Assembly (NCBI RefSeq): GCF_009674485.1
Contig: NZ_WKJJ01000003.1
Coordinates: 248,001-312,000, forward strand
Direction of reading: 5' to 3'
Length of the DNA stretch: 64,000 nt
Source of the DNA: Pseudoduganella rivuli
GTDB taxonomy: Bacteria > Pseudomonadota > Gammaproteobacteria > Burkholderiales > Burkholderiaceae_D
Shown one piece after another: positions 1 through 11,100 of this stretch; the first letter of the stretch is position 1, and every line of letters starts with the position of its first letter. The translations under genes were made by a program, and so were the position numbers. Below the pieces are notes generated by a model. The model did no database searches and was not told where the DNA came from. It saw nothing but the letters and a program-made list of their open reading frames with translations.

Positions 1-641
1 GCCCCTTGTCCCACATACAGGCCGTCTGACACCAGCGCCGTCAGCCGCACGTCGCCCAGTGACGGCGGCGCCTGGCGGCGACGGGTGCCGACCGGTTGCT
101 GCTTCACCATCCCTTGCGCGGTTTCCACGATTTCCTTGGCTTGCGCGGCGATTTCCGCCGGGTGGCTTTCATAGACGCTGATCGAACCCATGTGGTTGAT
201 GTAGCGTACCGTGCCGTCCGCGTAGGCGGCCAGTACGTCCAGTCCCTGTTCCAGCGGCACTTCGATCACCACCCCCAGTGTTTCCTTGGGCGGCACGGGC
301 TGCGCGTTTTCATGCAGCCAGTTATACGCGAGCATCCGTACGCGGCTTTCTTCGTCGCGGTCATCGGCAATCGCCCGCACGACAGTCGGTTCCGTGCCGT
401 CGGCAAACAGCGAGCGGGTGGCGTCGTCCGTGGTCTTGAACAGTGACGCATCGTCGCAGAACAGCAGGTTGTAGACCAGGTTCAGGTCTTCGCGCGCATA
501 GGGCGCGATGGGCCGGTTTGCCCCTCCTTCAGGGGGGGAACCGTCTGCCGCCGCATTGTTCCGGGCAGGCGCGGGCGCGCCGGGTTCGGCAGCAGCCGGC
601 GTGGACTTGAAACCCAGCAGGGCGAGCAATTTCTTGAACAT
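1..641 (-). CDS. Conserved hypothetical protein, 3' part beyond the window edge
   Basis: The reading frame opens at an ATG ending at 641 and stays open to the left window edge, so at least 213 codons are present and the C-terminus is missing. The protein starts MFKKLLALLGFKSTP, followed by an Ala/Pro/Gly-rich linker to about residue 45. A more ordered region with several acidic and aromatic residues follows. No signal peptide, catalytic motif or transmembrane segment is evident. I do not recognise the family. It is divergent from the PadR gene at 770 and shares a 128 bp intergenic region with it. Codon use looks like that of the neighbouring housekeeping genes. That this is a real gene is likely; its function is unknown. 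Confidence 0.7.
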   Translation of the reverse strand, partial: MFKKLLALLGFKSTPAAAEPGAPAPARNNAAADGSPPEGGANRPIAPYAREDLNLVYNLLFCDDASLFKTTDDATRSLFADGTEPTVVRAIADDRDEESRVRMLAYNWLHENAQPVPPKETLGVVIEVPLEQGLDVLAAYADGTVRYINHMGSISVYESHPAEIAAQAKEIVETAQGMVKQQPVGTRRRQAPPSLGDVRLTALVSDGLYVGQG

Positions 642-730
642 CGGTTATCAAAGCATGCGTGGAATCATCACCATGATACGGCAAGCTGAAGAAAGTGAAA
701 AAAACTCCTTGAAACAGGACTGAAATAGTT

Positions 731-759
731 TAAGATATATCTTAGTTCGATATATCTTA
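731..759. promoter_or_regulatory. Tandem palindromic operator in front of the PadR gene
   Basis: TAAGATATATCTTA at 731-744 is a perfect 14 bp palindrome. A second copy, TTCGATATATCTTA at 746-759, matches 12 of 14 positions, so the copies are offset by 15 bp. The block sits directly before the Shine-Dalgarno GGAGG (761-765) of the PadR gene. PadR proteins typically repress their own promoter through such AT-rich palindromes; that PadR binds here is inference. Confidence 0.7.
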
Positions 760-769
760 TGGAGGTTTC

Positions 770-1306
770 ATGTTTCACCTGTTCAAAGGCCACCGCCATT
801 CCCACCCGCATATGCATGGCCACGGCTTCTTCGGCCACCACCGTGGCGGCGGTGGACGCGGTCCGAAAATGTTTGATTCCGGCGCCATGCGCTATGTCGT
901 GCTGCAACTGATTTCTGAAAAGCCCCGCCACGGCTATGAAATCATCAAGGAGCTGGAAACCCGCGCCGGCGGCAGCTATACCCCCAGCCCTGGCGCCATC
1001 TATCCGCTGCTGTCCATGCTGCACGACATGGGCCACGTCTCGATTTCCCCTGACGGTGCGAAAAAATTGCACACGATTACACCGGAAGGGCAGGCGTTTC
1101 TCGACGAAAACCGGCAAATGGTGGACGCCATGATGGCGCGCCTGTCGGAACCGGGTGTGGGGGGCGGCGATATCCGCGCCCTGATGCATGCGCTGAAGGA
1201 AGCCGTCATCGGCCGCGCACGCGACGGTTCCGCCACCGAAACACGGCTGGAAGCGATCCGCGCTATCCTGCGCAAAGCTGCCGCCGACATCAATGCGCTC
1301 GATTGA
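770..1306 (+). CDS. PadR-family transcriptional regulator with His-rich N-terminus (YqjI-like)
   Basis: This 178-residue protein has a PadR winged-helix domain at about residues 40-120, with the family signature HGYEIIKELE followed by YTPSPGAIYPLLSML. The first 25 residues contain nine histidines, followed by a Gly-rich stretch, as in E. coli YqjI, a nickel-responsive PadR repressor with a metal-binding N-terminal extension. The C-terminal end, AAADINALD, also resembles the YqjI end. The start is fixed by GGAGG five bases upstream. It lies eight bases before the MFS gene at 1315 and almost certainly forms an operon with it, under the tandem palindrome at 731-759. Binding of nickel or another metal is inferred from the histidines only. 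Confidence 0.85.
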   Translation: MFHLFKGHRHSHPHMHGHGFFGHHRGGGGRGPKMFDSGAMRYVVLQLISEKPRHGYEIIKELETRAGGSYTPSPGAIYPLLSMLHDMGHVSISPDGAKKLHTITPEGQAFLDENRQMVDAMMARLSEPGVGGGDIRALMHALKEAVIGRARDGSATETRLEAIRAILRKAAADINALD

Positions 1307-1314
1307 GGAGGTTT

Positions 1315-2571
1315 ATGACTTTACCCAACAATGAATTAACCCCGGAATTAACCCCGGCCCGCGAACGCATCATCCTGTGGCTGCTGGCGCTGATCCAGTT
1401 CACCGTCATCATGGATTTCATGGTCATGATGCCGCTGGCGCCGCAAATGATGGAAGCGTTCCATATCGGCCCGGCCCAGGTGTCGGGCGCCGTTTCCGTC
1501 TACTCGTGGTGCGCCGGCGCCTCCGGCTTGCTGGCCATGGCGTATATCGACCGCTTTGACCGCAAACGCCTGATGCTGACGATGTTTGCGCTGTTCTCAC
1601 TGTCCAACCTGGCGTGCGCCGTGGCGCCGAATTTCCACGTGCTGGTGCTGTCGCGCGCCTTTGCCGGCTTGACCGGCGGCGTGCTGGGTGCGATCGCCAT
1701 GGCCATCATCAGCGACCTGATTCCGCCGAACCGGCGCGGCGCCGCCACCGGCATCGTGATGACGTCATTCAGCCTGGCCGCCGTGGCCGGTGTACCGGCC
1801 GGCGTCATGCTGTCGGCGCACTTTGGCTGGGCATCCGCGTTCTACCTGCTGGTATTGTTTTCCGTGCCGATCTGGTTTATTGCGGCCAGTGTGCTGCCGC
1901 CGCTGACCGGACATTTGAAATCGGCGCCGACGCCGCTGGCGCAAGTGCTGCCCGAGCTGGTGGGGATGTTCCGCGTGCCGGCGCATTTGAAAGCGTTTGC
2001 GCTGTCCGGTGTGAACATGGTCTCGGGCATGCTGATCATTCCATTCATTTCACCGGTGCTGGTGGCCAATTACGGCATCAAGCCGGCCGAGATCACATGG
2101 GTTTACCTGGCGGGCGGGCTGGCGACATTGGTGTCGGCCCGCGTGATCGGCGCCTGGTCCGACCGCGCCGGCAAGCATTATGTATACCGCTGCCTGGCCG
2201 GCTTTGCCGTCGTGCCGATGCTGATGCTGACGCACTTGCCGCACTGGCCGCTGTGGGGCCTGGTGCTGTTGTTCCCGCTGTTCATGATGGTGGTGTCGGG
2301 CCGTGGCATTCCGCTGCAAGCGTTGCTGACGACCGTGCCGCACCCGTCGCGCCGTGGCGCCTTCCTCAGCGCCAATGCCGCGCTGATGCAGATCGGCACC
2401 GGTTGCGGCGCCATGCTGGGGGGATTGATGCTGTCCACCGATGCGGCGGGCCATATCGAAGGGTATGGCACGATCGGCTGGGTGGCGGCCGCGTTGTCGG
2501 TGGTGACCTTGCTGTGGGTGAGCAAGGTACAGGGGGCGCAGGCTGCGCAGCCTGCGCGCGGCGCCGCTTGA
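1315..2571 (+). CDS. MFS transporter (drug/metabolite efflux type)
   Basis: This 418-residue protein has about twelve hydrophobic segments and the major facilitator loop pattern DRFDRKRLML after the second segment, as expected of a 12-helix inner-membrane proton antiporter. I chose the ATG at 1315 because GAGGAGG (1305-1311) lies just before it; an upstream TTG at 1303 overlaps the PadR stop codon and has no ribosome site. It is co-transcribed with the PadR regulator, so its substrate is probably the PadR effector or something linked to it. The family reading is firm; the substrate cannot be told from the sequence. A terminator follows at 2591. Confidence 0.85.
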   Translation: MTLPNNELTPELTPARERIILWLLALIQFTVIMDFMVMMPLAPQMMEAFHIGPAQVSGAVSVYSWCAGASGLLAMAYIDRFDRKRLMLTMFALFSLSNLACAVAPNFHVLVLSRAFAGLTGGVLGAIAMAIISDLIPPNRRGAATGIVMTSFSLAAVAGVPAGVMLSAHFGWASAFYLLVLFSVPIWFIAASVLPPLTGHLKSAPTPLAQVLPELVGMFRVPAHLKAFALSGVNMVSGMLIIPFISPVLVANYGIKPAEITWVYLAGGLATLVSARVIGAWSDRAGKHYVYRCLAGFAVVPMLMLTHLPHWPLWGLVLLFPLFMMVVSGRGIPLQALLTTVPHPSRRGAFLSANAALMQIGTGCGAMLGGLMLSTDAAGHIEGYGTIGWVAAALSVVTLLWVSKVQGAQAAQPARGAA

Positions 2572-2578
2572 AGTCGGT

Positions 2579-3133
2579 TCAGGTTCCAGGGCCGCTGCGT
2601 TGCAGCGGCTTTTTTGTTTCGCGCCACTGCGCCAGGCTCAGCACCGTGCCGTCGATATCGTCGTCGACCAGGATGTCGCCGTCTTTCTGGCCGACCAGGA
2701 AGCTTTCCCACCGTTGCGCCGTATCGTCGCTGTTTTCAATGAAGCTCAGCTGGTAATAGCGCTTGCCTTCATATTCACGCAATTGGTCATCGTATTCAAT
2801 GATGGCGCCGTGCGCCTTGCCACCGGACGCTTTTTCAATCTGCTTCGACCACGCCTGCAATTCCGGCAACGCCATCAGCACCGTGACGGCCTGTTCTCGG
2901 TTCAGCGCGCCCTTGTGGACTGGCGTCGCCTGCGCGGCCGATTGCGTGGCGGACTGGGCGGCCACCGATGCCTGTATGGCGTCAGCCAGGACGGCCGCCA
3001 TCGGGGCGGGGCGCGCCGGTGCTTCCGGCTGTTTGTTCCAGTACAGGTAATACCCCAGTAAGCCCGCAGCCAGGAAACCGGCCACAGCGCCAGCGATTGC
3101 TGCCGAGGTTGATGAATTCTTGCGCGCTGCCAT
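2579..3133 (-). CDS. Membrane-anchored protein of unknown function
   Basis: This is a 184-residue protein starting MAARKNSST. One transmembrane segment at about residues 10-31 is followed by a Pro/Ala-rich linker and then a soluble domain from about residue 80 (REQAVTVLMALPELQAW, later KRYYQLSFIENSDDTAQRW and DGDILVDDD). The soluble part resembles small secreted domains that follow a lipobox or anchor, but I cannot name the family. An in-frame start lies further upstream (3205); I prefer 3133 because the transmembrane segment then sits at the N-terminus. The last codons overlap the terminator hairpin of the convergent MFS gene, so the true end is fixed by the stop codon alone. Confidence 0.65.
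   Translation of the reverse strand: MAARKNSSTSAAIAGAVAGFLAAGLLGYYLYWNKQPEAPARPAPMAAVLADAIQASVAAQSATQSAAQATPVHKGALNREQAVTVLMALPELQAWSKQIEKASGGKAHGAIIEYDDQLREYEGKRYYQLSFIENSDDTAQRWESFLVGQKDGDILVDDDIDGTVLSLAQWRETKKPLQRSGPGT
2591..2615 (+). terminator. Rho-independent terminator of the PadR-MFS operon
   Basis: GCCGCTGC (2591-2598) pairs with GCAGCGGC (2602-2609) across a three-base loop, followed by six T. It lies 20 bp after the MFS stop and inside the last codons of the opposing gene at 2579-3133. Confidence 0.85.
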
Positions 3134-3286
3134 GGGAATGCCTGTAATGAAAGGGTGCGGCCATACTAAACCATAGCGGAGGGGCGGGGCAACCAGTGCT
3201 GGCATTGCATTTCACACGGCCTACACTGAATCCACAGCGCGCGTTGACGCGTATATAGGGAGTAACCAACCTGAAAGGAGTCCATC

Positions 3287-3676
3287 ATGCCTACCCCACT
3301 GGAAATTGTGCAGCAAGCCTATGCCGCGTTCGGCCGCGGCGATATCCCCGGATTGATGGAATTTGTCGCCAGCGACATCGACTGGGAATGTGTCGTCCCC
3401 GCATCGCTGCCCTATGCGGGCAAGCGCGGCAACCGCGAACAGGTGGCGGCATTCTTTGCCGCGATCCCGCAGGCGGACGATATCCGCGTGTTCGAACCGC
3501 GCGAATTCATTGCTGCAGGCGAGCACGTTACCGTGCTGGGCTGGGAGGAAGCCGTCGCGCTCGATAGCGGTAAGCCTTATGGCACCGAATGGGTGCACGT
3601 GTTTACCGTGAAAGCAGGCAAGGTGGTGCGCTGGCGCGGCTTTTACAACTCGGCAGCCCGTTATGGCATAGCCTGA
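3287..3676 (+). CDS. SnoaL/NTF2-like family protein
   Basis: This 129-residue protein has the layout of the NTF2-like superfamily: an N-terminal helix pair (EIVQQAYAAFGRGDIPGLM), a central DIDWE strand, and a C-terminal WVHVFTVKAGKVVRWRGFYN sheet. The family includes ketosteroid isomerase-like enzymes and many small-molecule binding domains of unknown role, so no reaction is assigned. AAAGGAG lies nine bases before the ATG and fixes the start. It is monocistronic, divergent from the gene at 3133, and convergent with groL, with which it shares the terminator at 3697-3728. Confidence 0.8.
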   Translation: MPTPLEIVQQAYAAFGRGDIPGLMEFVASDIDWECVVPASLPYAGKRGNREQVAAFFAAIPQADDIRVFEPREFIAAGEHVTVLGWEEAVALDSGKPYGTEWVHVFTVKAGKVVRWRGFYNSAARYGIA

Positions 3677-3696
3677 CACCTGACGCCGGAAAGTAA

Positions 3697-3728
3697 AAAA
3701 GCCCGCAAGGCGGACCTTGCAGGCTTTT
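3697..3728. terminator. Bidirectional terminator between the NTF2-like gene and groL
   Basis: AAAAGCCCGCAAGG (3697-3710) and CCTTGCAGGCTTTT (3715-3728) pair with one mismatch around the loop CGGA. Runs of T are present on both strands, so it can end transcription of both convergent genes. Confidence 0.85.
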
Positions 3729-3765
3729 GCCGGCTGGCCGGCGCAGTGCCGGCCATCGGAGGCAA

Positions 3766-5436
<1,671 letters not shown>

Positions 5437-5460
5437 TCAGTGTAGGTGTTGTGACAAGTA

Positions 5461-5751
5461 TTACTTGTTGACAACAGCCATGATGTCTTCTTCGCGCATT
5501 ACCAGCAGCTCTTCGCCGTCAACTTTGACAGCCTGGCCCGAGTATTTGCCGAACAGAACGCGGTCACCCACTTTGACTTCCAGTGGACGCACTTTGCCGT
5601 CATCCAGCACTTTGCCGTTGCCCACGGCCAGGACTTCGCCCTGGTCTGGTTTTTCAGCAGCAGCGTCAGGAATGATCAGACCGGATGCGGTCTTGGTTTC
5701 CTGGTCGAGACGCTTAACGATGACGCGGTCGTGCAATGGACGCAGATTCAT
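5461..5751 (-). CDS. groS: Co-chaperonin GroES (10 kDa)
   Basis: This 96-residue protein matches GroES along its length: [15 protein letters not shown] at the start, the mobile-loop region [11 protein letters not shown] that docks on GroEL, and [13 protein letters not shown] in the core. I use the ATG ending at 5751, with AAAGGAG just upstream; a longer in-frame start at 5781 would add ten residues foreign to the family. It caps the GroEL ring in the cytosol. It is the first gene of the groS-groL operon, downstream of a CIRCE operator. Confidence 0.99.
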   Translation of the reverse strand: MNLRPLHDRVIVKRLDQETKTASGLIIPDAAAEKPDQGEVLAVGNGKVLDDGKVRPLEVKVGDRVLFGKYSGQAVKVDGEELLVMREEDIMAVVNK

Positions 5752-5844
5752 ACAAAACTCCTTTAGATAGCAATCAAGCAATGGTTGTCATGCTGGTGGA
5801 ACAGTAACCGGCGTTATCGCCTGGCCACTGCCCCAGAATTCTTG

Positions 5845-5871
5845 TTAGCACTCTCGTCTAACGAGTGCCAA
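5845..5871 (-). promoter_or_regulatory. CIRCE element (HrcA operator) of groS-groL
   Basis: TTAGCACTC (5845-5853), nine bases, then GAGTGCCAA (5863-5871). This is the CIRCE consensus TTAGCACTC-N9-GAGTGCTAA with one change. It lies about 95 bp before groS and predicts heat-shock repression by HrcA; hrcA itself is not in the window. Confidence 0.95.
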
Positions 5872-5923
5872 TTATAGGGATGGTGTTTTGGTATTTCAAG
5901 GCACGCTTGAAAAAGTATTTTGT

Positions 5924-7354
5924 TTATGCAACCGGCAGGGTCAGCCGGAAGCACACTTTCCCGGGGCCGGGATCGGCCAATTCCAGGGCGCCGCCATGGG
6001 CGCGGGCGATGTCGCGCGCCAGCGACAAGCCCAGTCCGACGCCGGAAACGCGGCGGTTATGGGCCTGGTCGGCGCGGTAAAAGCGGTCGAACAAGCGGTC
6101 CCAGTGTTCTGCGGCAATACCTTCCGACGCGTTACTGATGTCGATTTGCCAATGTTGGCCTTCCTCGCGCGCGGTTAATGCGATCCAGCCGCCGGCCGTG
6201 CCATATTTGATGGCGTTGCTCACCAGGTTGTGCAGCACCTGGCCCAGCAGTTCCGCATCGCCGTTCACATACAAGTGCTGCGGCAGCTCCAGCCGCACGG
6301 CGCGGCTGTCGTCCATCAGGCCGATGTCTTCCGCCAGTTCTTCCAGCAGCGGGGCGAGGTCGGTGCGCGTCATCGGGATGTGCAACTGGCCCGCGTCGGC
6401 CCGCGCCAGTAACAGCAGTTTGCGGACGATGGAATCCAGGCGGCGCACTTCGTCCAGCATGTTGGCCAGCCCTTGTTCCAGCGCGGGATCGCTGGCGGCG
6501 CGGGCAAAACTGCGTTCCAGTTCGCCTTGCAGGATGGTCAGCGGGGTCTTCAACTCATGGGCCGCGTCGCCGGAAAAGCGTACGGCTTGCTGGTAGCTGC
6601 GCTGCAACCGGTCCAGCATGGCGTTGAACACGGTGATCAGTTCGGCAAATTCCCGGTCTTCGTGCTCGGTCGACACGCGCCGGTCCAGGTCGGTGGCATT
6701 GATGCGCACCATGACGCGGGTCAGCCGCTCGACGGGACGCATGGCGCCGCCCGCCAGGTACCACGACAGCACGCCGATCAATGCAACCATGCCGGCCAGC
6801 GCGCCGGCAAAGCGTCCGAACGAGGCGCGCAGCTGCGCGTTCGACAGGCTGCGGTTGACGCCGATCCATACCGTGACAGGCCCGTCGGTCACGGAACCGA
6901 CCCGCCAGCTGCGATCGGCACTGTCGAGGGTTTGCAATCCGCTCCCCGCTTGCGGCGCCGGCTGCGGCGCCAGTTCCAGCGGCCAGTCGCTGCTGCGGTA
7001 CAACTCGCCCGCCTGCGCATGGTGGACCCGCAGGATGGCAAAGCCTTCCGTCGACCCTTCCGGCGCGAAGCCGCTGAAGCTGGCATTGATGTGGGCATCG
7101 ATGGCGGACCACGGCGCCTGCAAAGTCAGTTGAAACAGCGGGCCGGACAACTGGGCCGCCAGCACGCGGTCGATGATGCCGGCGCGCCGGTGCACGATGA
7201 TGTAGGCGGTCGACGCATACAGCGCCGTGATGGCGACCAGCGCGATAACGGTCGACACCAGCGCGATGCGCAGGCGGAATGAGCGCAATTGTGGCCAGCG
7301 CGCCAGCAGGCGGGCCATCAGCTTGCTGAAGCGGCGGCTCGCCGCGCCGGTCAT
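5924..7354 (-). CDS. Sensor histidine kinase, heavy-metal/CusS type
   Basis: This 476-residue membrane kinase has transmembrane helix 1 at about residues 28-53, a periplasmic sensor to about 180, helix 2 at 183-203, a HAMP linker to about 255, a HisKA domain with the phospho-acceptor His266 (AAHELKTPLT), and a C-terminal ATPase domain with an N box (NLVSNAIKYG) and VGLGLSLARDIA. The layout matches the CusS/CzcS/PcoS family of OmpR-type partner kinases. The signal is not defined: the periplasmic domain lacks an obvious His/Met metal cluster. Its ATG overlaps the stop of the response regulator gene (ATGA, 7351-7354), so the two are translationally coupled. Confidence 0.92.
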   Translation of the reverse strand: MTGAASRRFSKLMARLLARWPQLRSFRLRIALVSTVIALVAITALYASTAYIIVHRRAGIIDRVLAAQLSGPLFQLTLQAPWSAIDAHINASFSGFAPEGSTEGFAILRVHHAQAGELYRSSDWPLELAPQPAPQAGSGLQTLDSADRSWRVGSVTDGPVTVWIGVNRSLSNAQLRASFGRFAGALAGMVALIGVLSWYLAGGAMRPVERLTRVMVRINATDLDRRVSTEHEDREFAELITVFNAMLDRLQRSYQQAVRFSGDAAHELKTPLTILQGELERSFARAASDPALEQGLANMLDEVRRLDSIVRKLLLLARADAGQLHIPMTRTDLAPLLEELAEDIGLMDDSRAVRLELPQHLYVNGDAELLGQVLHNLVSNAIKYGTAGGWIALTAREEGQHWQIDISNASEGIAAEHWDRLFDRFYRADQAHNRRVSGVGLGLSLARDIARAHGGALELADPGPGKVCFRLTLPVA

Positions 7355-8031
7355 GGCAAGCCTTCCGGCTTGCGCAAGCGGTAACCGACGCCCCGTACCG
7401 CTTCAATCGCCACTTCGTCCGGCAATTCCAGCTTCTTGCGCAGCCGTTGTATGCAGACATCGACCATATTGGTCTGCGGCTCGAAATCGTAGCCCCATAC
7501 GTGTTCGAGGATTTGCGTGCGGGTATACACGCGTCCCGGCGAGCGCATCAGGTATTCCATCAAATTGAATTCGCGGCTGGTCAACTCGACGGAACGGCCA
7601 TCGACTTCGGCCACGCGGCTCAGGCGGTCCAGCCGTACCGGGCCGACCGCCAGCATGTTTTGCCGCTCGCCGCTGACCCGGCGCAGCAGCGCATGGATGC
7701 GGGCCAGCAATTCTTCGACATAAAACGGCTTGGCCAGGTAATCGTCGGCGCCCAGGTTCAATCCTTGCAGGCGGTCGTCCAGTTCATTGCGGGCAGTCAG
7801 CAGGATCACGGGCGTATCGCGTCCTTCGCGCCGCATGGCTTTCAGGATAGACAAGCCGTCGCGCCCGGGCAGCATGATGTCGAGCAGCACCACGTCGTAA
7901 TCGCGGCTCAGCGCATAGTCATAGCCCTGGTTGCCATCTTCGCAATGCTCGACCAGGAAGCCATGTTCGCGCAATCCCGCGCAGACAAAGCTGGCAATGC
8001 GTTGTTCGTCTTCAATCAATAAGGCTTTCAT
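7351..8031 (-). CDS. Response regulator, OmpR/PhoB family
   Basis: This 226-residue two-domain regulator has a receiver domain at residues 1-115 with acidic pocket ED (8-9), phospho-acceptor Asp51 (LLDIMLPGRDG) and the conserved Lys in LAKPFY. A winged-helix DNA-binding domain follows from about 125 (ELTSREFNLMEYL, later IQRLRKKLE and GVGYRLRKP). The start is MKALLIEDEQ at 8031; an upstream in-frame start would add 19 atypical residues. It forms an operon with the histidine kinase, upstream of it. It is divergent from the giant RTX-like gene at 8172, and the 140 bp between them carry a probable binding site, so autoregulation and control of that gene are plausible. Confidence 0.95.
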   Translation of the reverse strand: MKALLIEDEQRIASFVCAGLREHGFLVEHCEDGNQGYDYALSRDYDVVLLDIMLPGRDGLSILKAMRREGRDTPVILLTARNELDDRLQGLNLGADDYLAKPFYVEELLARIHALLRRVSGERQNMLAVGPVRLDRLSRVAEVDGRSVELTSREFNLMEYLMRSPGRVYTRTQILEHVWGYDFEPQTNMVDVCIQRLRKKLELPDEVAIEAVRGVGYRLRKPEGLP

Positions 8032-8081
8032 TAGAGTATTGTCCCGGCCGCCCGGAACTCCGTCAACGTGGCTGGGGAAAA

Positions 8082-8120
8082 ATGACAAAGCTGTAATCTT
8101 CCAGTAATGCGTCTTGTCAT
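8082..8120. promoter_or_regulatory. Candidate response-regulator site between the two-component system and the RTX-like gene
   Basis: A perfect 7 bp inverted repeat, ATGACAA (8082-8088) and TTGTCAT (8114-8120), encloses a direct repeat of GTAAT at 8093 and 8104, an 11 bp spacing suited to a dimeric OmpR-type regulator on one DNA face. Position between divergent genes supports a shared control site. Binding is inference. Confidence 0.5.
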
Positions 8121-8171
8121 CTTCGGTTGTTTTAATGCAAGTGTATTAAAACCTTCGGAAAGGAAGACACA

Positions 8172-11100
8172 ATGGGTTTCGGCAGCTGGATCAAGAAAAA
8201 TATCGTAAAACCCATCGAAAAGGTGGTCGACAAGGTTGGCGACGCCGTCAAGGACATGGGCGACGATTTCAACAGCATCGGCAGCGCCTTCGAGGAAGTC
8301 GGCAAGGACATGACCGCCGCAGCCAAGAAAATCGTCGAACTTGGCTATACCAAGAAAAGCCTGGGCAATGGCGACAATAGCTACACCGCCAGTTCGCTCG
8401 GCGCCAATATCATCCACGGCGAAGGCGGCAACGACAACATCACCGTCACGGCGGGCGCCTACAACAATATCTACGGCGACGACGGCAACGACACCCTGAC
8501 CATCAAGGTTGGCGGCTATAACGTGGTGGACGGCGGCAACGGCAACGATACCATCAATATCAACGTGGGCATTTATAACAAGGTGCTCGGCGGTAATGGC
8601 GACGACAAGGTCACGATCGCGGCCGGTGCGGCGGCCGACGTCGACCTGGGCGAAGGCAACAACACCCTGTCCGTCAACTCGGCCTATAACGAGATCGACG
8701 GCGGCAACGGCAACGACAACGTTACCGCCAACGGCGGCTGGAACGACATCGAACTGCGTGGAGGCAATAACACCGTGGTGGCCAATGGCGGTTCCAACAA
8801 GGTCACCACCACCGGCGACGGCCACGACAACATCACCGTCAACGGCGGCTCGAACACCGTCGATGCGGCCCACGGCAACAACACCGTGACGGCAGGCGGC
8901 GCGTCGAACGTCATCAACACCGGTAACTGGGATGACGTCGTCACGGCCGATGGCGCCAGCAACGTCATCAACACCAATGGCGGCGCCGACCGCATCACCG
9001 TCAAGGCTGCCAACAACCAGATCAACGCCGGCGAAGGTAACAACACGATCAAGGCAGAAGGCGGCCGCAACAAGATCACGGCAGGCGGCAATGACGACAC
9101 CATCACCGCGGACGGCGTCTCCAACGAGATCAATGCCGGCCATGGCAACAACAACGTGACCTTGAATGGCGCCAGCAATGTGCTCAACGCCGGCGATGGC
9201 GCCGACCGCGTGGTCGCCAATGCGGCATCGAATGTCATCAATGTCGGCAACGGCAATAACAACGTGACGGTGAATGCCGCGTCCAACGTGGTCACCACCG
9301 GCAACGGCGCCGACAAGGTCGACGCCAAGGGCGGCTCCAACGTCATCAACAGCGGCGCCGGCAACGACAATGTGACGGCCATCGGCGGCTTGAATGTGGT
9401 CAATGCCTCCGACGGCAACGACACCGTGCTGGCGCTGGGCGGCGGCAACGGCGTCAACGCCAACGACGGCAACGACACCATCATCGCCGGCGGCGGCGCC
9501 AACGTCATCGTCGATGGCGGCGGCAGCAGCACCGTGGTGGCGGGCGGCGCGGTCAATATCGTCTACACCGGCGGCGCCAACAACAAGGTCGGCGCGCTGG
9601 GCAACACCAATGCGCTGATCAGCAACCAGGGCGGCAACCTGCAGGCGGCCGTCGGCATGAACAATGTCGTCATCGCCAACGGCAGCGGCAACACCACGCT
9701 GGGCCTGGGCGCGGGCAACCTGATCGCCACGGCGGTTGGCGGCAATACCACCGTCGCGCTCGGCGGCACCAACGTGGTGCTGACGGAACTGGGCGGCATG
9801 GTCAAGGCGGCCACGGGCGGCCTGGGCAAGGTGCTGGCCGACGTCATGCCAAATAAGGACGCCGCCAAGGCCGTCACCAACGCCACCGCCAAGCTGACGG
9901 CTGCCATCAACAGCGGAGCGGGCGCCGACACGGTGGTGGCGGCGGGCGGCAACAACGTGATTTACACGGGCGCCGGCAAGGATGTCGTGACGGCGGCAGG
10001 CGGCAACAATATCGTGCTGGCCAACGGCGGCGACAACGTCACCACGGCGATCGGCGGCAACAACATCGTCGTCAACACCGCAGGCAACAACGTGGTGACG
10101 GCGGCCGGTTCCAACAACGTGCTGGTGACGGGCCTGGGCGAAGGCGTGGCCGATGTCAGCGCCAAGCTGGGCAGCGCGGCCGGCGGCGTTACCAAGGCGG
10201 TCACCACCTTCATCGGCAATACGCTGGCCAACACGGCGGGCAACGACGTGGTGACGGGGATCGGCTCGACCAACGTGGTGTACACGGGCGGCGGCAATGA
10301 CGTGGCCACCACCATCGGCGCCAACAACGTGGTGTGGAGCGGCACGGGTAACGACGTGGTCACGGCGATCGGTGCGCGCAACGTGCTGTGGGGCGACGCC
10401 GGTGCGGACACCATCACGGCCGCCGGCGCCAACAACTTGCTGGCTTCGGGTAATTACGCGGAAATCGGCGCGACCGCCGTGGGCCTGGTCGATTCCATTA
10501 CCGCCGGTGTGGCCGCCACCGACCTGGTATCGAAAGCGGGCCTGGCCGGTGCTGCATCGGCCCAGACCGGCCGCGACACCATGACGGCGTTCGGCAAGAA
10601 CAATGTGCTGGTGGGCGGCAGTGCGGCCACTACGGCGACCGCACTGGGTGTCAACAACCTGATCGTGACGGGCGCGTCCAGCGACGTGGTGACCTCGGTC
10701 GGCAGCAAGGCCGGCATCGTCACCGGCGCGGGCAGCGACGTGGTGACCGCGATCGGCACCTATGACGTGATCGTGGCGGGCGAGGGTAACAACGTGGTGA
10801 CGGCGCTGGGCAAGGCCAACATCATCGAAGGCGGCAGCGGTGACGATGTGCTGACGGCGCTGGCCTTTGGCTCGGCCACCAAATCCGTCAATGCCAACGG
10901 CAACCTGGTGGTGGCCGGTGACGGCAACAACGTCATCACCACGGTCGGCGTCGACAATGGCGTCATCAGCGGCGGCGGCAAGGACGTGCTGGTAATGGTG
11001 TCGTATGGCGGCTCCAACACCAAGACCACCACCACGCAACCGGAAGGCTCGCAGCAAACCACCACCAGCAACACCACCGGCAGCGTGCAGCTGAACGTGG

